A DNA stretch of 64,000 bases from Comamonas odontotermitis. Lineage in GTDB: Bacteria > Pseudomonadota > Gammaproteobacteria > Burkholderiales > Burkholderiaceae_C. Position numbers and translations under genes: made by a program. Positions 1 to 7,256 of the stretch are shown in pieces; position 1 is the first letter of the stretch, and each line of letters starts with the position of its first letter. Below the pieces are notes generated by a model. The model was not told the DNA's origin, made no database searches, and saw only the letters and a program-made list of their open reading frames with translations. The stretch is from assembly GCF_014207855.1 (NCBI RefSeq), contig NZ_JACHKZ010000018.1, positions 23,398 through 87,397 on the forward strand, given 5' to 3'.

Positions 1-853
1 TGCGCTCGTCGCGCTCGTGCGCAATGGCAGCGGGGTGCACGTTCGACAGCCCCGAGCGGGCCAGGCGTGGCTTGAGCGCCTCCAGCCTGTGGGCCGACAC
101 GTCAAATGCGTACAGGCGCCCGGTGCTGCGCATGGAGGCGCCGATGGCGAGCGTCTTGCCTCCCGCACCTGCACAAAAATCGGTCACCATCTCGCCACGC
201 TTGGCGTCGAGCAGCAGCGCCAGCAATTGCGAGCCTTCGTCCTGCACTTCCACGCGGCCTTTTTGAAAGGCCTCCAGACGCGAGAGCGCTGGCTTGTCGG
301 CCACACGCAGGCCCCAGGGCGAATATGGCGTGGGCTCGGCGGCAATGCCTGCAGCCTTGAGCTCCTTTTGCAGGTCTGCACGCTTGGTACTGAGCGCATT
401 GGCCCGCAAGTCAAGCGGCGCCATCTCCAGCATGCTGGCGGCCAGTTGCTCGAACTGATCGCCCACCTGCGCCTTCAGCGGCTCCACCAGCCATTCGGGC
501 AGGTTGTGGCGGTGCTGGGGCATCAGGCTTTCAGGCGCTGTGGCGTCACATTCGTCCAGCCATTTCACTTCGGCGGAATGGAGTGCGCTTTTGACAAAGC
601 TGCGCGGACCGGCAAACCCCAGGATCGCCAGGCGCCGCTCACGCGCGCCGCTGCCCGAGCGGGCCAGCGTCTCAAACAGGGTTTTCTTGCGCAACACCGT
701 ATAGGCCGTCTCGGCGAGAGTGGCCCGCTCGCGCGGGCCCAGGTTGCGGTGGTCTCGGAAATATCGCGACACCACGGCATCTGCCGGGTGTTCAAAAGTC
801 AGGACCTGCGCCACCAGCTCGGCGCAGGCATCTAGTAAGGCTTTGGGATGCAT
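1..853 (-). CDS. RsmB/NOP2-family RNA (cytosine) methyltransferase, partial
   Basis: The reading frame enters from the left edge and starts at an ATG at 853 (MHPKALLDACAEL), so the C-terminus is outside the window. The N-terminal half resembles the helical RNA-binding domain of NOL1/NOP2/Sun methyltransferases. Further on is the SAM-binding motif DFCAGAGGKTLAIGA, read on the minus strand near 130-180. Known members transfer a methyl group from SAM to C5 of cytosine in rRNA; the catalytic PC and TCS motifs would lie beyond the edge, so activity cannot be judged. The exact rRNA target (RsmB versus RsmF type) cannot be assigned from this fragment. The next gene, on the same strand, ends 60 bases upstream. 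Confidence 0.85.
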   Translation of the reverse strand, partial: MHPKALLDACAELVAQVLTFEHPADAVVSRYFRDHRNLGPRERATLAETAYTVLRKKTLFETLARSGSGARERRLAILGFAGPRSFVKSALHSAEVKWLDECDATAPESLMPQHRHNLPEWLVEPLKAQVGDQFEQLAASMLEMAPLDLRANALSTKRADLQKELKAAGIAAEPTPYSPWGLRVADKPALSRLEAFQKGRVEVQDEGSQLLALLLDAKRGEMVTDFCAGAGGKTLAIGASMRSTGRLYAFDVSAHRLEALKPRLARSGLSNVHPAAIAHERDER

Positions 854-913
854 GGGCGCTATTGTCCCATTGCACCAGTATCCGGGCACCGCTACCGACT
901 ACCCCGCGTTGGG

Positions 914-2830
914 TTAGACAGCAGTGCGGTCGTAAAACAAAGCGGCAGGAATGCCCGCCAACACCGCATTGGCCTTGTCGCCCAGTTCATCCAAACTGGC
1001 CAGCCACAGGGGCATCAGCCGGGTGGCGAGCAACTCGCGCTCCAGGTAGCCCCGCAGCTGGGCATGCCACAGACGGTCTTCCTGGTAGCTGACCCCGGGG
1101 CGGTCCAGCACCAGCAGCAAGGCCTGCGAGCCGCGCATCGACTGCAGCGGCCGTGCCAGCAACCACGCGCGGCGCAGCCGTTTGGCAGCGGTCAGGTGCA
1201 GCTGGATCACCGCCAGCTCCGATTCCCACAGCGGCTCACTCAACTCTGCGTACGACTTGGCCTGGTAGAGCAGACCCAGATCCTTCACCTCATCAGACAT
1301 GCCAAGGCGCAGCTGCTGGGCCAGTTCCTCGCGTCTGGCCCATTCCAGCCTGGCGCGGCGGATCGACGCCTCATAGTGTTCGTCGGCTTCCAGCACATCC
1401 AGCACACCGCGCGCCAGGTTGCACCACTGGCCGCGCATGGCCGGCAGCAACTCAAAAGCCTGGGCCAGATAAGGCAGTTGGGCCTCGGGGTCCATATCGA
1501 TATACAGGCTTGCCGCCGCGCCCACCGCGCGCTTGCAGTCGGCCTGCAGATCCAGCGCCCGCTGGTAGAAGGGCTGCGGATCGTCACGGTAGGCGCCTGC
1601 CTGCATGTACCAGCCCAGCTCCACCAGGCTGTCGGCCTGCAGGTAGGGCTCGCGCGGCATCAGCGCCTCCACCCGCGCATGGGTATGCTGCAGCACTTGC
1701 CGGTGTACCTGCCAATCGGCACCGAACTGCAGGCACCAACGGGCATCCAGCAGTTCAATCCAGCGCTCCGAACGCTTGCCCAGCCATGCCAGGCTGTTGC
1801 TGCTGGACATGGGCGTCAAGCCGGGCGGTACATCGAGGGCATCCAGCCGCTCGCGCAGGCTGGGGGCGGTGTCTTCGTAGCCCGCTGGCGCCTGGTATTC
1901 CTGCTTCCAGGCCTGGTACACCCAGTTCACGTCCATGCTGTGGTTCATCACTCCGGCCATCAGGCTGAATGGGCCTATGGCCTGGGGCAGTTCGCGGGCC
2001 CGCGACCAATGCATGGCCCAGAACCGCTCGCGCATCCAGCGCCCGCGCACAGCCACTTCGGAAAGCGCATCGCCCATCAGTTGTTTGCTCACCAGTCTGG
2101 CTGCCATGCGGTCTGCCACCAGTTCATCGTCCCGGGCCACCACAAAGCTGGCAGCCCACCAGCGCGGCAGGTACCAGCGCATGAAGCGTTCGTTGAGCCA
2201 GCCCAGATGCGTCATCTGGCGTGCATCGGCCAGCCGGTCGCGCAAGCCCTGCATACGGCGGCGCGCGCGGTACACCCAGGCACCAAGCCAGGCGGGGTTG
2301 CGGCGCAGATGGGCGTATTCCTGCGTCAGCACCGCAATGAGGCGCGGGCGGTCAATCGCCATGGCCAGGGGCAGGCCGAGCAGCAGGTAGTTGCGCTCAG
2401 GCAGCAAACCACCCAGCCGCACCTGCTGCACGATGCGCGCACCGTAGTCCTGCGTGATCACCAATTGGTGGATGCGGCGGCCGCCGTTTTTTTTGCGGAT
2501 GCGCTCCAGCGCTTCGTACAGGCGCGGGCACTCGGGCTGGGGCACATGAATGCCATCCGGCGCCACCCAATCGGAGCGGGTGAGGCGCAGAATACTCAGC
2601 ACCAACGCGAGGCCGCCGAAAAAACCAAAAATCTGCAGCCCCTGAAAGCCGTTTTTGACGAATGACAATGCCGTCCAGGCCAACAGAGCCAGCCCCACCA
2701 ACAGGCCGCCCCAGACCCATGCAACAGCAAGCAGAGTCAACCCAAGAACCCGCCAGCGAAAAGCCTCTGGCTGATCCGATCTGGCGTGCTCATAGGCATC
2801 TACCCGCTGCACAAATACGATACGCTCCAC
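914..2830 (-). CDS. Membrane M48-like metallopeptidase homologue with degenerate active site
   Basis: A 638-residue protein. Two hydrophobic segments (about residues 28-55 and 62-82) suggest an N-terminal membrane anchor. Residues of about 90-260 look like an M48 peptidase domain: the region corresponding to the zinc-binding HExxH helix reads Q170-E-Y-A-H174, and the downstream ExxAD motif is E236-L-V-A-D240. The first zinc-ligand histidine is therefore glutamine. The remaining 370 residues are helical and rich in Leu, Arg and Glu, possibly degenerate tetratricopeptide-like repeats. In active M48 enzymes both histidines and the glutamate bind zinc, so I infer loss or change of catalysis. Function is unknown. 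The domain call rests on motif and topology only. Confidence 0.6.
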   Translation of the reverse strand: MERIVFVQRVDAYEHARSDQPEAFRWRVLGLTLLAVAWVWGGLLVGLALLAWTALSFVKNGFQGLQIFGFFGGLALVLSILRLTRSDWVAPDGIHVPQPECPRLYEALERIRKKNGGRRIHQLVITQDYGARIVQQVRLGGLLPERNYLLLGLPLAMAIDRPRLIAVLTQEYAHLRRNPAWLGAWVYRARRRMQGLRDRLADARQMTHLGWLNERFMRWYLPRWWAASFVVARDDELVADRMAARLVSKQLMGDALSEVAVRGRWMRERFWAMHWSRARELPQAIGPFSLMAGVMNHSMDVNWVYQAWKQEYQAPAGYEDTAPSLRERLDALDVPPGLTPMSSSNSLAWLGKRSERWIELLDARWCLQFGADWQVHRQVLQHTHARVEALMPREPYLQADSLVELGWYMQAGAYRDDPQPFYQRALDLQADCKRAVGAAASLYIDMDPEAQLPYLAQAFELLPAMRGQWCNLARGVLDVLEADEHYEASIRRARLEWARREELAQQLRLGMSDEVKDLGLLYQAKSYAELSEPLWESELAVIQLHLTAAKRLRRAWLLARPLQSMRGSQALLLVLDRPGVSYQEDRLWHAQLRGYLERELLATRLMPLWLASLDELGDKANAVLAGIPAALFYDRTAV

Positions 2831-2949
2831 CCCACCCTCCGAATACTGTTATCGGGAGGCCTGCAACCGCAGACAATGCTGCCTCCTGCGGCTTATGAAC
2901 CAACCCTTTTTAGATGCAAGGCTTGATAGCCTCAGACAATTATCAGATT

Positions 2950-3204
2950 ATGGAACAGAGCTCTTCTCCCGCACCAGACATTTCGCCCGGGTTGTATCGT
3001 CACTACAAAGGACGCCTTTACCAGGTGATGCAGATGGCTCGGCACAGCGAAACCCGTGAATGGCTGGTTGTATACCAAGCGCTGTATGGCGAATATGGGT
3101 GGTGGGTCAGGCCTGCCGCCATGTTTACCGAAACGGTGGAAGTGGACGGCCAGCGCCAGCCACGGTTTGCGGTCTGCCACCCGCAACAGCTCGCAGACAA
3201 CTGA
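2950..3204 (+). CDS. DUF1653 family protein
   Basis: An 84-residue soluble protein with the DUF1653 signature, in order: GLYRHYKGRLYQV near the N-terminus, then WLVVYQALY, then GWWVRPAAMF, then a C-terminal RF motif. These small one-domain proteins are widespread in bacteria and have no established function. The start is uncertain. I chose the ATG at 2950 because the family usually has only a few residues before the GxYRHYKG motif, but an in-frame ATG at 2914 would add 12 residues and neither has a clear ribosome binding site. It is divergent from the M48-like gene and convergent with purN, whose end lies one base away. Confidence 0.75.
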   Translation: MEQSSSPAPDISPGLYRHYKGRLYQVMQMARHSETREWLVVYQALYGEYGWWVRPAAMFTETVEVDGQRQPRFAVCHPQQLADN

Positions 3205-3205
3205 A

Positions 3206-3787
3206 TTACATGCGCTCCAGCAGACTGCGCACGGCCTTGGGGTAGATCTGGTGCTCCTGCACCAACACGCGAGCAGCCAGCGTAGCGGCTGTATCTCCCG
3301 GCAACACAGGCACCAGGCCCTGCTCAACAATCGGCCCGGCATCCAGATCGGCCGTGACCAGATGCACCGAAGCGCCAGCAAACTTGCAGCCCGCATCAAT
3401 GGCGCGCTGGTGGGTATGCAGCCCGGCAAATGCAGGCAGCAGTGATGGATGAATATTGACCAGCCGCCCGGCAAAATGATTGACAAAGCCGGGGGTAAGA
3501 ATGCGCATGAAGCCCGCAAGCACCACCAGGGCTGGCGTGTAGTGATCGATCTGCGCCATCAGTGCATCGTCAAACGCTTCACGGCTGGCATAGGCCTTGT
3601 GATCGACGACTGCGGTGGCAATGCCATGATCGCGGGCAAATTCCAGCCCCCCAGCGTCTGCCTTATTGCTCATCACGGCCACTACCCGGGCGCCCAGGCG
3701 GGTGTCCCAGCGCTCTTGCTGCGCAGTGCGCACAATGGCTGCCATGTTGGAGCCGCCGCCGGAGATGAGGATCACGATGTTTTTCAT
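3206..3787 (-). CDS. purN: Phosphoribosylglycinamide formyltransferase (GART)
   Basis: A 193-residue cytoplasmic enzyme that transfers a formyl group from 10-formyltetrahydrofolate to glycinamide ribonucleotide, the third step of de novo purine synthesis. The N-terminal ISGGGSNM loop binds substrate phosphate. The catalytic Asn-His pair is in VNIHPSLLPAF and the catalytic Asp in the segment VHLVTADLDAGPI. Length matches the single-domain PurN family. It stands alone, convergent with the DUF1653 gene and divergent from the TPR-methyltransferase gene, which shares its 132-base upstream region. Confidence 0.97.
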   Translation of the reverse strand: MKNIVILISGGGSNMAAIVRTAQQERWDTRLGARVVAVMSNKADAGGLEFARDHGIATAVVDHKAYASREAFDDALMAQIDHYTPALVVLAGFMRILTPGFVNHFAGRLVNIHPSLLPAFAGLHTHQRAIDAGCKFAGASVHLVTADLDAGPIVEQGLVPVLPGDTAATLAARVLVQEHQIYPKAVRSLLERM

Positions 3788-3877
3788 GGAGGCGGCATTA
3801 TCGCAGGCAGCAACATCCGCAAACGCAGCCGCGGGCCAAATGTCGGATAATCAAAGGCTTTACTGATTTCCATACAG

Positions 3878-3899
3878 CCATGTACAGCTGTGTACATGG
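3878..3899. promoter_or_regulatory. 22-bp palindrome, candidate operator
   Basis: A perfect inverted repeat with 9-base arms (ccatgtaca and tgtacatgg) separated by gctg. It lies 20 bases upstream of the chosen start of the TPR-methyltransferase gene and 91 bases upstream of purN. Its size and symmetry suit a dimeric repressor site. No regulator gene of obvious relevance is adjacent, so the binding protein is unknown. Confidence 0.4.
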
Positions 3900-3919
3900 A
3901 TCCATCCCGGATTCACTTC

Positions 3920-5239
3920 ATGAGCGCCAAAGCACCTGTCGATCCCATCCGCAAATACCTTGAAACGGCCCGCCACCAGATTTCGGTGGGCAACCTCACC
4001 GGTGCCGCGCAAACCCTGAACGATGCCCGCCAGCGTTCGCCGCGCGATGCTCGCCTTTTCATGCTCGCCGCACTGATGGCCGAGAAGTCCGGCAATCTCA
4101 ATGGCGCCTTTGATGCCATGCAGCGCTGCGTCACCATGGCGCCGGAATGGGGCCCGGGCCTGCTCGAACAAGCCTTGCTTTATGCCCGCCACGACCACGA
4201 CAACGAGGCCATGGCGGCGGCAGAGAAAGTCATTGCGCTGGAGCCCAACAACCCGCATGTCATTGCCGGCGTCATCGACATTGCCCACCGCGTCGGCAAT
4301 ATCGAAATGGCGATCCGCCACTTGCAGCGCGTGCTCGAACTCACGCCGGGCGACCGGACTCTGCGCCGCCATCTGGCCGTCGACCTGGGCCATATCCACA
4401 AGTGGGACGAGGCCCTGGCCGTTTTTGAGTCGCTGATCAACGAGCAGCCTGGCGACCATCTCGCCCGCATCGCCCGCGTGCAGATGCTGCAAGCACGCGG
4501 CACCATGCAAGACGCCCTACCCGACACCGAAGCCCTGCTCGCGCTCAAGGCCGATGACAAGGTCTACCAGTACTACCACCAGTTGGCCAAGGGCGAAGTG
4601 CCCGCCCATGTGCCTGTGGAGCTGACCACCCGCATGTTTGACGACATGGCGGGCACCTATGACAAGCACATGGTGCGCGCTCTGGGCTATCGCCTGCCCA
4701 AGCTGGCGGCCGATCAGCTGCTGGAAATCTTCCCTGACCGGCGCTTTAACCTGCTGGACCTGGGCTGCGGCACCGGACTGCTGGGCGCCGTACTGGGCCC
4801 CATTGATGGCTATATCCTGGGTGTGGACATGTCATCCAAGATGCTGGCTGAAGCCGCCAAGCACAAGGTGTACTACAAGTTCCACCAGGTCAATCTGCTC
4901 GAAGCGCTGGCAGCTACACCGGCCAACACCTTTGAAGCCATCACCGCGCTGGATGTGCTGATCTACGTGGGTGACCTGCAGCAAACGCTGGCGGATGCCT
5001 ATCGCGTGCTGGCCCCTGGCGGGGTGCTGATCTTCTCGTGCGAGCACGGTGACGTGACCGGCCCCGACAGCAAGCTCCAACCATTTGGCCGCTATACCCA
5101 CACGCTGGCCAGCACCGTGCGCCTGGCCAAGGCGGCCGGTTTTGAGCGCGTCGACACCAAGGATGTGGATCTGCGCATGGAAGCGGGCCAGCCGGTGGAC
5201 GGTTTCGTGGTGACGGCTTTCAAGCCCAAGGAAGGCTGA
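3920..5239 (+). CDS. TPR-repeat class I SAM-dependent methyltransferase
   Basis: A 439-residue soluble protein. Residues of about 1-210 form tetratricopeptide-like helical repeats. Residues of about 220-435 are a Rossmann methyltransferase: motif I is LLDLGCGTGLLGAVLG, followed by an acidic loop in ILGVDMSSKML and a motif IV-like TALDVLIYVGD. Proteins of this layout often carry the SAM domain behind repeats that bind a partner; the substrate is not known and I do not assign one. The start ATG at 3920 (MSAKAPVDP) is preferred over the ATG at 3890, which lies inside the upstream palindrome. A strong hairpin terminator follows the stop codon. Confidence 0.8.
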   Translation: MSAKAPVDPIRKYLETARHQISVGNLTGAAQTLNDARQRSPRDARLFMLAALMAEKSGNLNGAFDAMQRCVTMAPEWGPGLLEQALLYARHDHDNEAMAAAEKVIALEPNNPHVIAGVIDIAHRVGNIEMAIRHLQRVLELTPGDRTLRRHLAVDLGHIHKWDEALAVFESLINEQPGDHLARIARVQMLQARGTMQDALPDTEALLALKADDKVYQYYHQLAKGEVPAHVPVELTTRMFDDMAGTYDKHMVRALGYRLPKLAADQLLEIFPDRRFNLLDLGCGTGLLGAVLGPIDGYILGVDMSSKMLAEAAKHKVYYKFHQVNLLEALAATPANTFEAITALDVLIYVGDLQQTLADAYRVLAPGGVLIFSCEHGDVTGPDSKLQPFGRYTHTLASTVRLAKAAGFERVDTKDVDLRMEAGQPVDGFVVTAFKPKEG

Positions 5240-5256
5240 TCGTCCCGCCCCCAGGC

Positions 5257-5289
5257 AAAAGGCCTTGCATGTCTGCAAGGCCTTTTTTT
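5257..5289. terminator. Bidirectional intrinsic terminator
   Basis: A 13-base stem (arms aaaaggccttgca and tgcaaggcctttt) around a three-base loop, followed by a T run on the plus strand and with an A run at the 5' side that serves the minus strand. It separates the convergent methyltransferase and HNH genes. Confidence 0.85.
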
Positions 5290-5314
5290 ATTCAATGGGC
5301 AAGCATCGACGAGG

Positions 5315-5872
5315 CTATGCCGCCAGGCGCGAGCTTTTGGGCACATGGGCCATCAAAAACTCCATCTGGTCCGCCAGAATGCGGCGGTTGCGCAGAATAA
5401 AGTCTTCCCACAGGCTTGGCGTGTAGGGTGCATACAACAACGGCATGTGGGCTTGTTCTGGTGTGCGGCCTGCCTTGCGATGGTTGCATGATGCACATGC
5501 TGTCACCACATTCATCCAGGTGTCGGGCCCTCTTTGCGATACAGGAATCACATGCTCGCGTGTCAAATGGTCTTCGGCAAACCACTGGCCGCAGTAGGCG
5601 CAGATCTGGCGGTCCCGGCAGAAAAGCTTGCTGTTGGTGAGCGCCATGCGCATGGCAAACGGATCGATGCTGGGCTTGCCACGCGTGCCAATGATGCTGG
5701 CCACCTCAATGCGCGATTGCAGGCCGGTGACTGCATTGTGACCACCACGAAAACACGCTACATGCGAGCCCGCTTCCCAGCGAACATCGTCTGCTGCGTA
5801 ATGCGTCACCGCCTCCTGCAAAGTGATCCAGGATTGGGGGACGCCGCTTGCCGATAGCTTCAACACCTTCAC
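5315..5872 (-). CDS. HNH endonuclease family protein
   Basis: A 185-residue protein. The C-terminal half holds a zinc-finger HNH module: C-A-Y-C, then LTREHVIPVSQRG with the catalytic His region, then CASCNHRK supplying the second cysteine pair. HNH nucleases cleave nucleic acid with a metal ion; the natural target of this chromosomal family is not known. The start is a GTG at 5872, because a perfect AGGAGG lies six bases upstream; the ATG at 5890 and more upstream starts would place this Shine-Dalgarno inside the coding region. It is a single gene with no restriction or methylase partner nearby. Confidence 0.85.
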   Translation of the reverse strand: MKVLKLSASGVPQSWITLQEAVTHYAADDVRWEAGSHVACFRGGHNAVTGLQSRIEVASIIGTRGKPSIDPFAMRMALTNSKLFCRDRQICAYCGQWFAEDHLTREHVIPVSQRGPDTWMNVVTACASCNHRKAGRTPEQAHMPLLYAPYTPSLWEDFILRNRRILADQMEFLMAHVPKSSRLAA

Positions 5873-6017
5873 AATGGGCCTCCTGCACATTGGGAATCGA
5901 TCCAGATACCGCAGAGCCCGCATGCCATCAAGACACTGGCACCACCATGCCTGCCATGCAGGTGCCGGGCTCCAAGCCATAATGGTCAATATACACTTTT
6001 ATTGTGAAATTTGACAC

Positions 6018-6055
6018 CAGCGCGCGGCCAATGCGCGCAAGCCGCTATAAAAACT
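6018..6055 (-). repeat. ATAGC/GCGC dispersed repeat, copy 1
   Basis: Read on the minus strand this is an AT-rich box, ATAGCGGC, then a GCGCGC hairpin. It occupies the upstream region of ribF. It belongs to the nine-copy family described in the findings. Confidence 0.45.
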
Positions 6056-6064
6056 AAAGCAACG

Positions 6065-7105
6065 ATGAAAATCTTCCGAGGATTCGATCACCCACAGGTC
6101 ACCCGCCATTGCGCTGTCACCATTGGCAACTTCGATGGTGTGCACCGCGGCCACCAGGCCATGCTTGCCTTGCTGCGCAGCGAAGCCCAGCGCCGGGGCC
6201 TGGCCAGCTGCGCGCTCACCTTCGAGCCCCATCCACGCGATTACTTTGCCCAGGTCCTGAACAAGCCGGACATGGCGCCCGCCCGCATCTCCACGCTGCG
6301 CGACAAGCTCGATCAGCTCGCCCAGTGCGGTATCGACCAGACCATTGTGCTGCCCTTCAATGCCCGGCTGGCAGCACAGGCGCCTCAGGCCTTCATTGAC
6401 GATGTGCTGCTGGCGGGCCTGGGCACCGGCTACCTGCTGGTCGGCGATGATTTCCGCTTTGGCCACAAGCGTGCGGGGGACTATGGCATGCTGGTCAGTG
6501 CGGGCCGCCAGCAAGGCTTTGACGTAGCACGCATGAACAGCTACGAATCCGATGGCCTGCGCGTTTCCAGCACAGCGGTGCGCCAGGCGCTGTCGCAAGG
6601 GGATATGGCTGCGGCCGCCAAACTGCTGGGCTACCCGTATGCGATCTCCGGCCATGTGGTGCACGGGCGCAAGCTGGGCCGCCAGTTGGCCGAGAGCCAG
6701 GCAGGAGCCGGTGACGGTTTTCGGACGCTGAACCTGCGTTTTGACCACTGGAAGCCAGCTGCCAGCGGCATTTTTGTCGTGCTGGTGCATGGCTTGTCCG
6801 AGCATCCGTTGCCCGGCGTGGCCAATCTCGGCATTCGCCCGTCGCTCGACCCCAACGACGTGAATGGCGGACGTGTGCTGCTGGAAACCCATTGCCTGCA
6901 ATGGCCCGCCGAACTGGGTGGGGACGGCGCTTACGGTAAAATCATCCGAGTGGAACTCCTACACAAATTGCACGACGAGCTCAAGTACGACAGTCTCGAT
7001 GCCCTCACAGCCGGCATTGCCAAAGATTGCGCGGACGCCCGTGCCTACTTCAACACCCCCACGCACGCCGAAACGCGTCGCCAGACCACGCGCGACCGAA
7101 TTTGA
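6065..7105 (+). CDS. ribF: Bifunctional riboflavin kinase / FAD synthetase
   Basis: A 346-residue enzyme that phosphorylates riboflavin to FMN and adenylylates FMN to FAD. The N-terminal nucleotidyltransferase domain (residues 15-190) shows GNFDGVHRGHQ (HxGH-type motif) and the GDDFRFGHKRAG segment, with a later SSTAVR. The C-terminal kinase domain begins near residue 195 with GRKLGRQL. The usual GFPTAN motif is here FRTLN at residues 219-223, preceded by a ten-residue Gly/Ala/Ser-rich insertion at 209-218. The start is the ATG at 6065, where similarity begins. First gene of ribF-ileS-lspA. Confidence 0.96.
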   Translation: MKIFRGFDHPQVTRHCAVTIGNFDGVHRGHQAMLALLRSEAQRRGLASCALTFEPHPRDYFAQVLNKPDMAPARISTLRDKLDQLAQCGIDQTIVLPFNARLAAQAPQAFIDDVLLAGLGTGYLLVGDDFRFGHKRAGDYGMLVSAGRQQGFDVARMNSYESDGLRVSSTAVRQALSQGDMAAAAKLLGYPYAISGHVVHGRKLGRQLAESQAGAGDGFRTLNLRFDHWKPAASGIFVVLVHGLSEHPLPGVANLGIRPSLDPNDVNGGRVLLETHCLQWPAELGGDGAYGKIIRVELLHKLHDELKYDSLDALTAGIAKDCADARAYFNTPTHAETRRQTTRDRI

Positions 7106-7128
7106 CGCTGACCTTGCTGCGCCCCGCC

Positions 7129-7184
7129 GCGCAGAAGTCGTCGAAAAAGTGCGTGCCTGCACGCGTCCTGCATCACTTCTGCGC
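7129..7184 (+). promoter_or_regulatory. Nested hairpin in ribF-ileS leader
   Basis: A perfect 10-base inverted repeat (gcgcagaagt at 7129-7138, acttctgcgc at 7175-7184) encloses a second perfect 6-base stem (gcgtgc at 7151-7156, gcacgc at 7159-7164). It lies in the 151-base gap between ribF and ileS, with no T tract after it. It could shape the ileS leader RNA or mark an mRNA processing site; no known riboswitch class is recognised. Confidence 0.45.
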
Positions 7185-7256
7185 TCACCTATCTCAACCT
7201 GACCGGCCCCATGGCTCTGCCCCGGATCAGGACCGTGTTTTGCTTTGAAGGTTTCT

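Noticed and set aside
848..2665. 605-codon plus-strand ORF opposite the M48-like gene
   Set aside because: Composition is dominated by Gln, His and Arg, as expected for a shadow frame of a G+C-rich gene; it has no recognisable domain.
5315..5872. HNH gene as part of a restriction or defence system
   Set aside because: No methylase, specificity subunit or other defence gene is adjacent.
7106..7256. T-box riboswitch before ileS
   Set aside because: No T-box sequence or specifier loop is present, and T-boxes are not expected in Betaproteobacteria.
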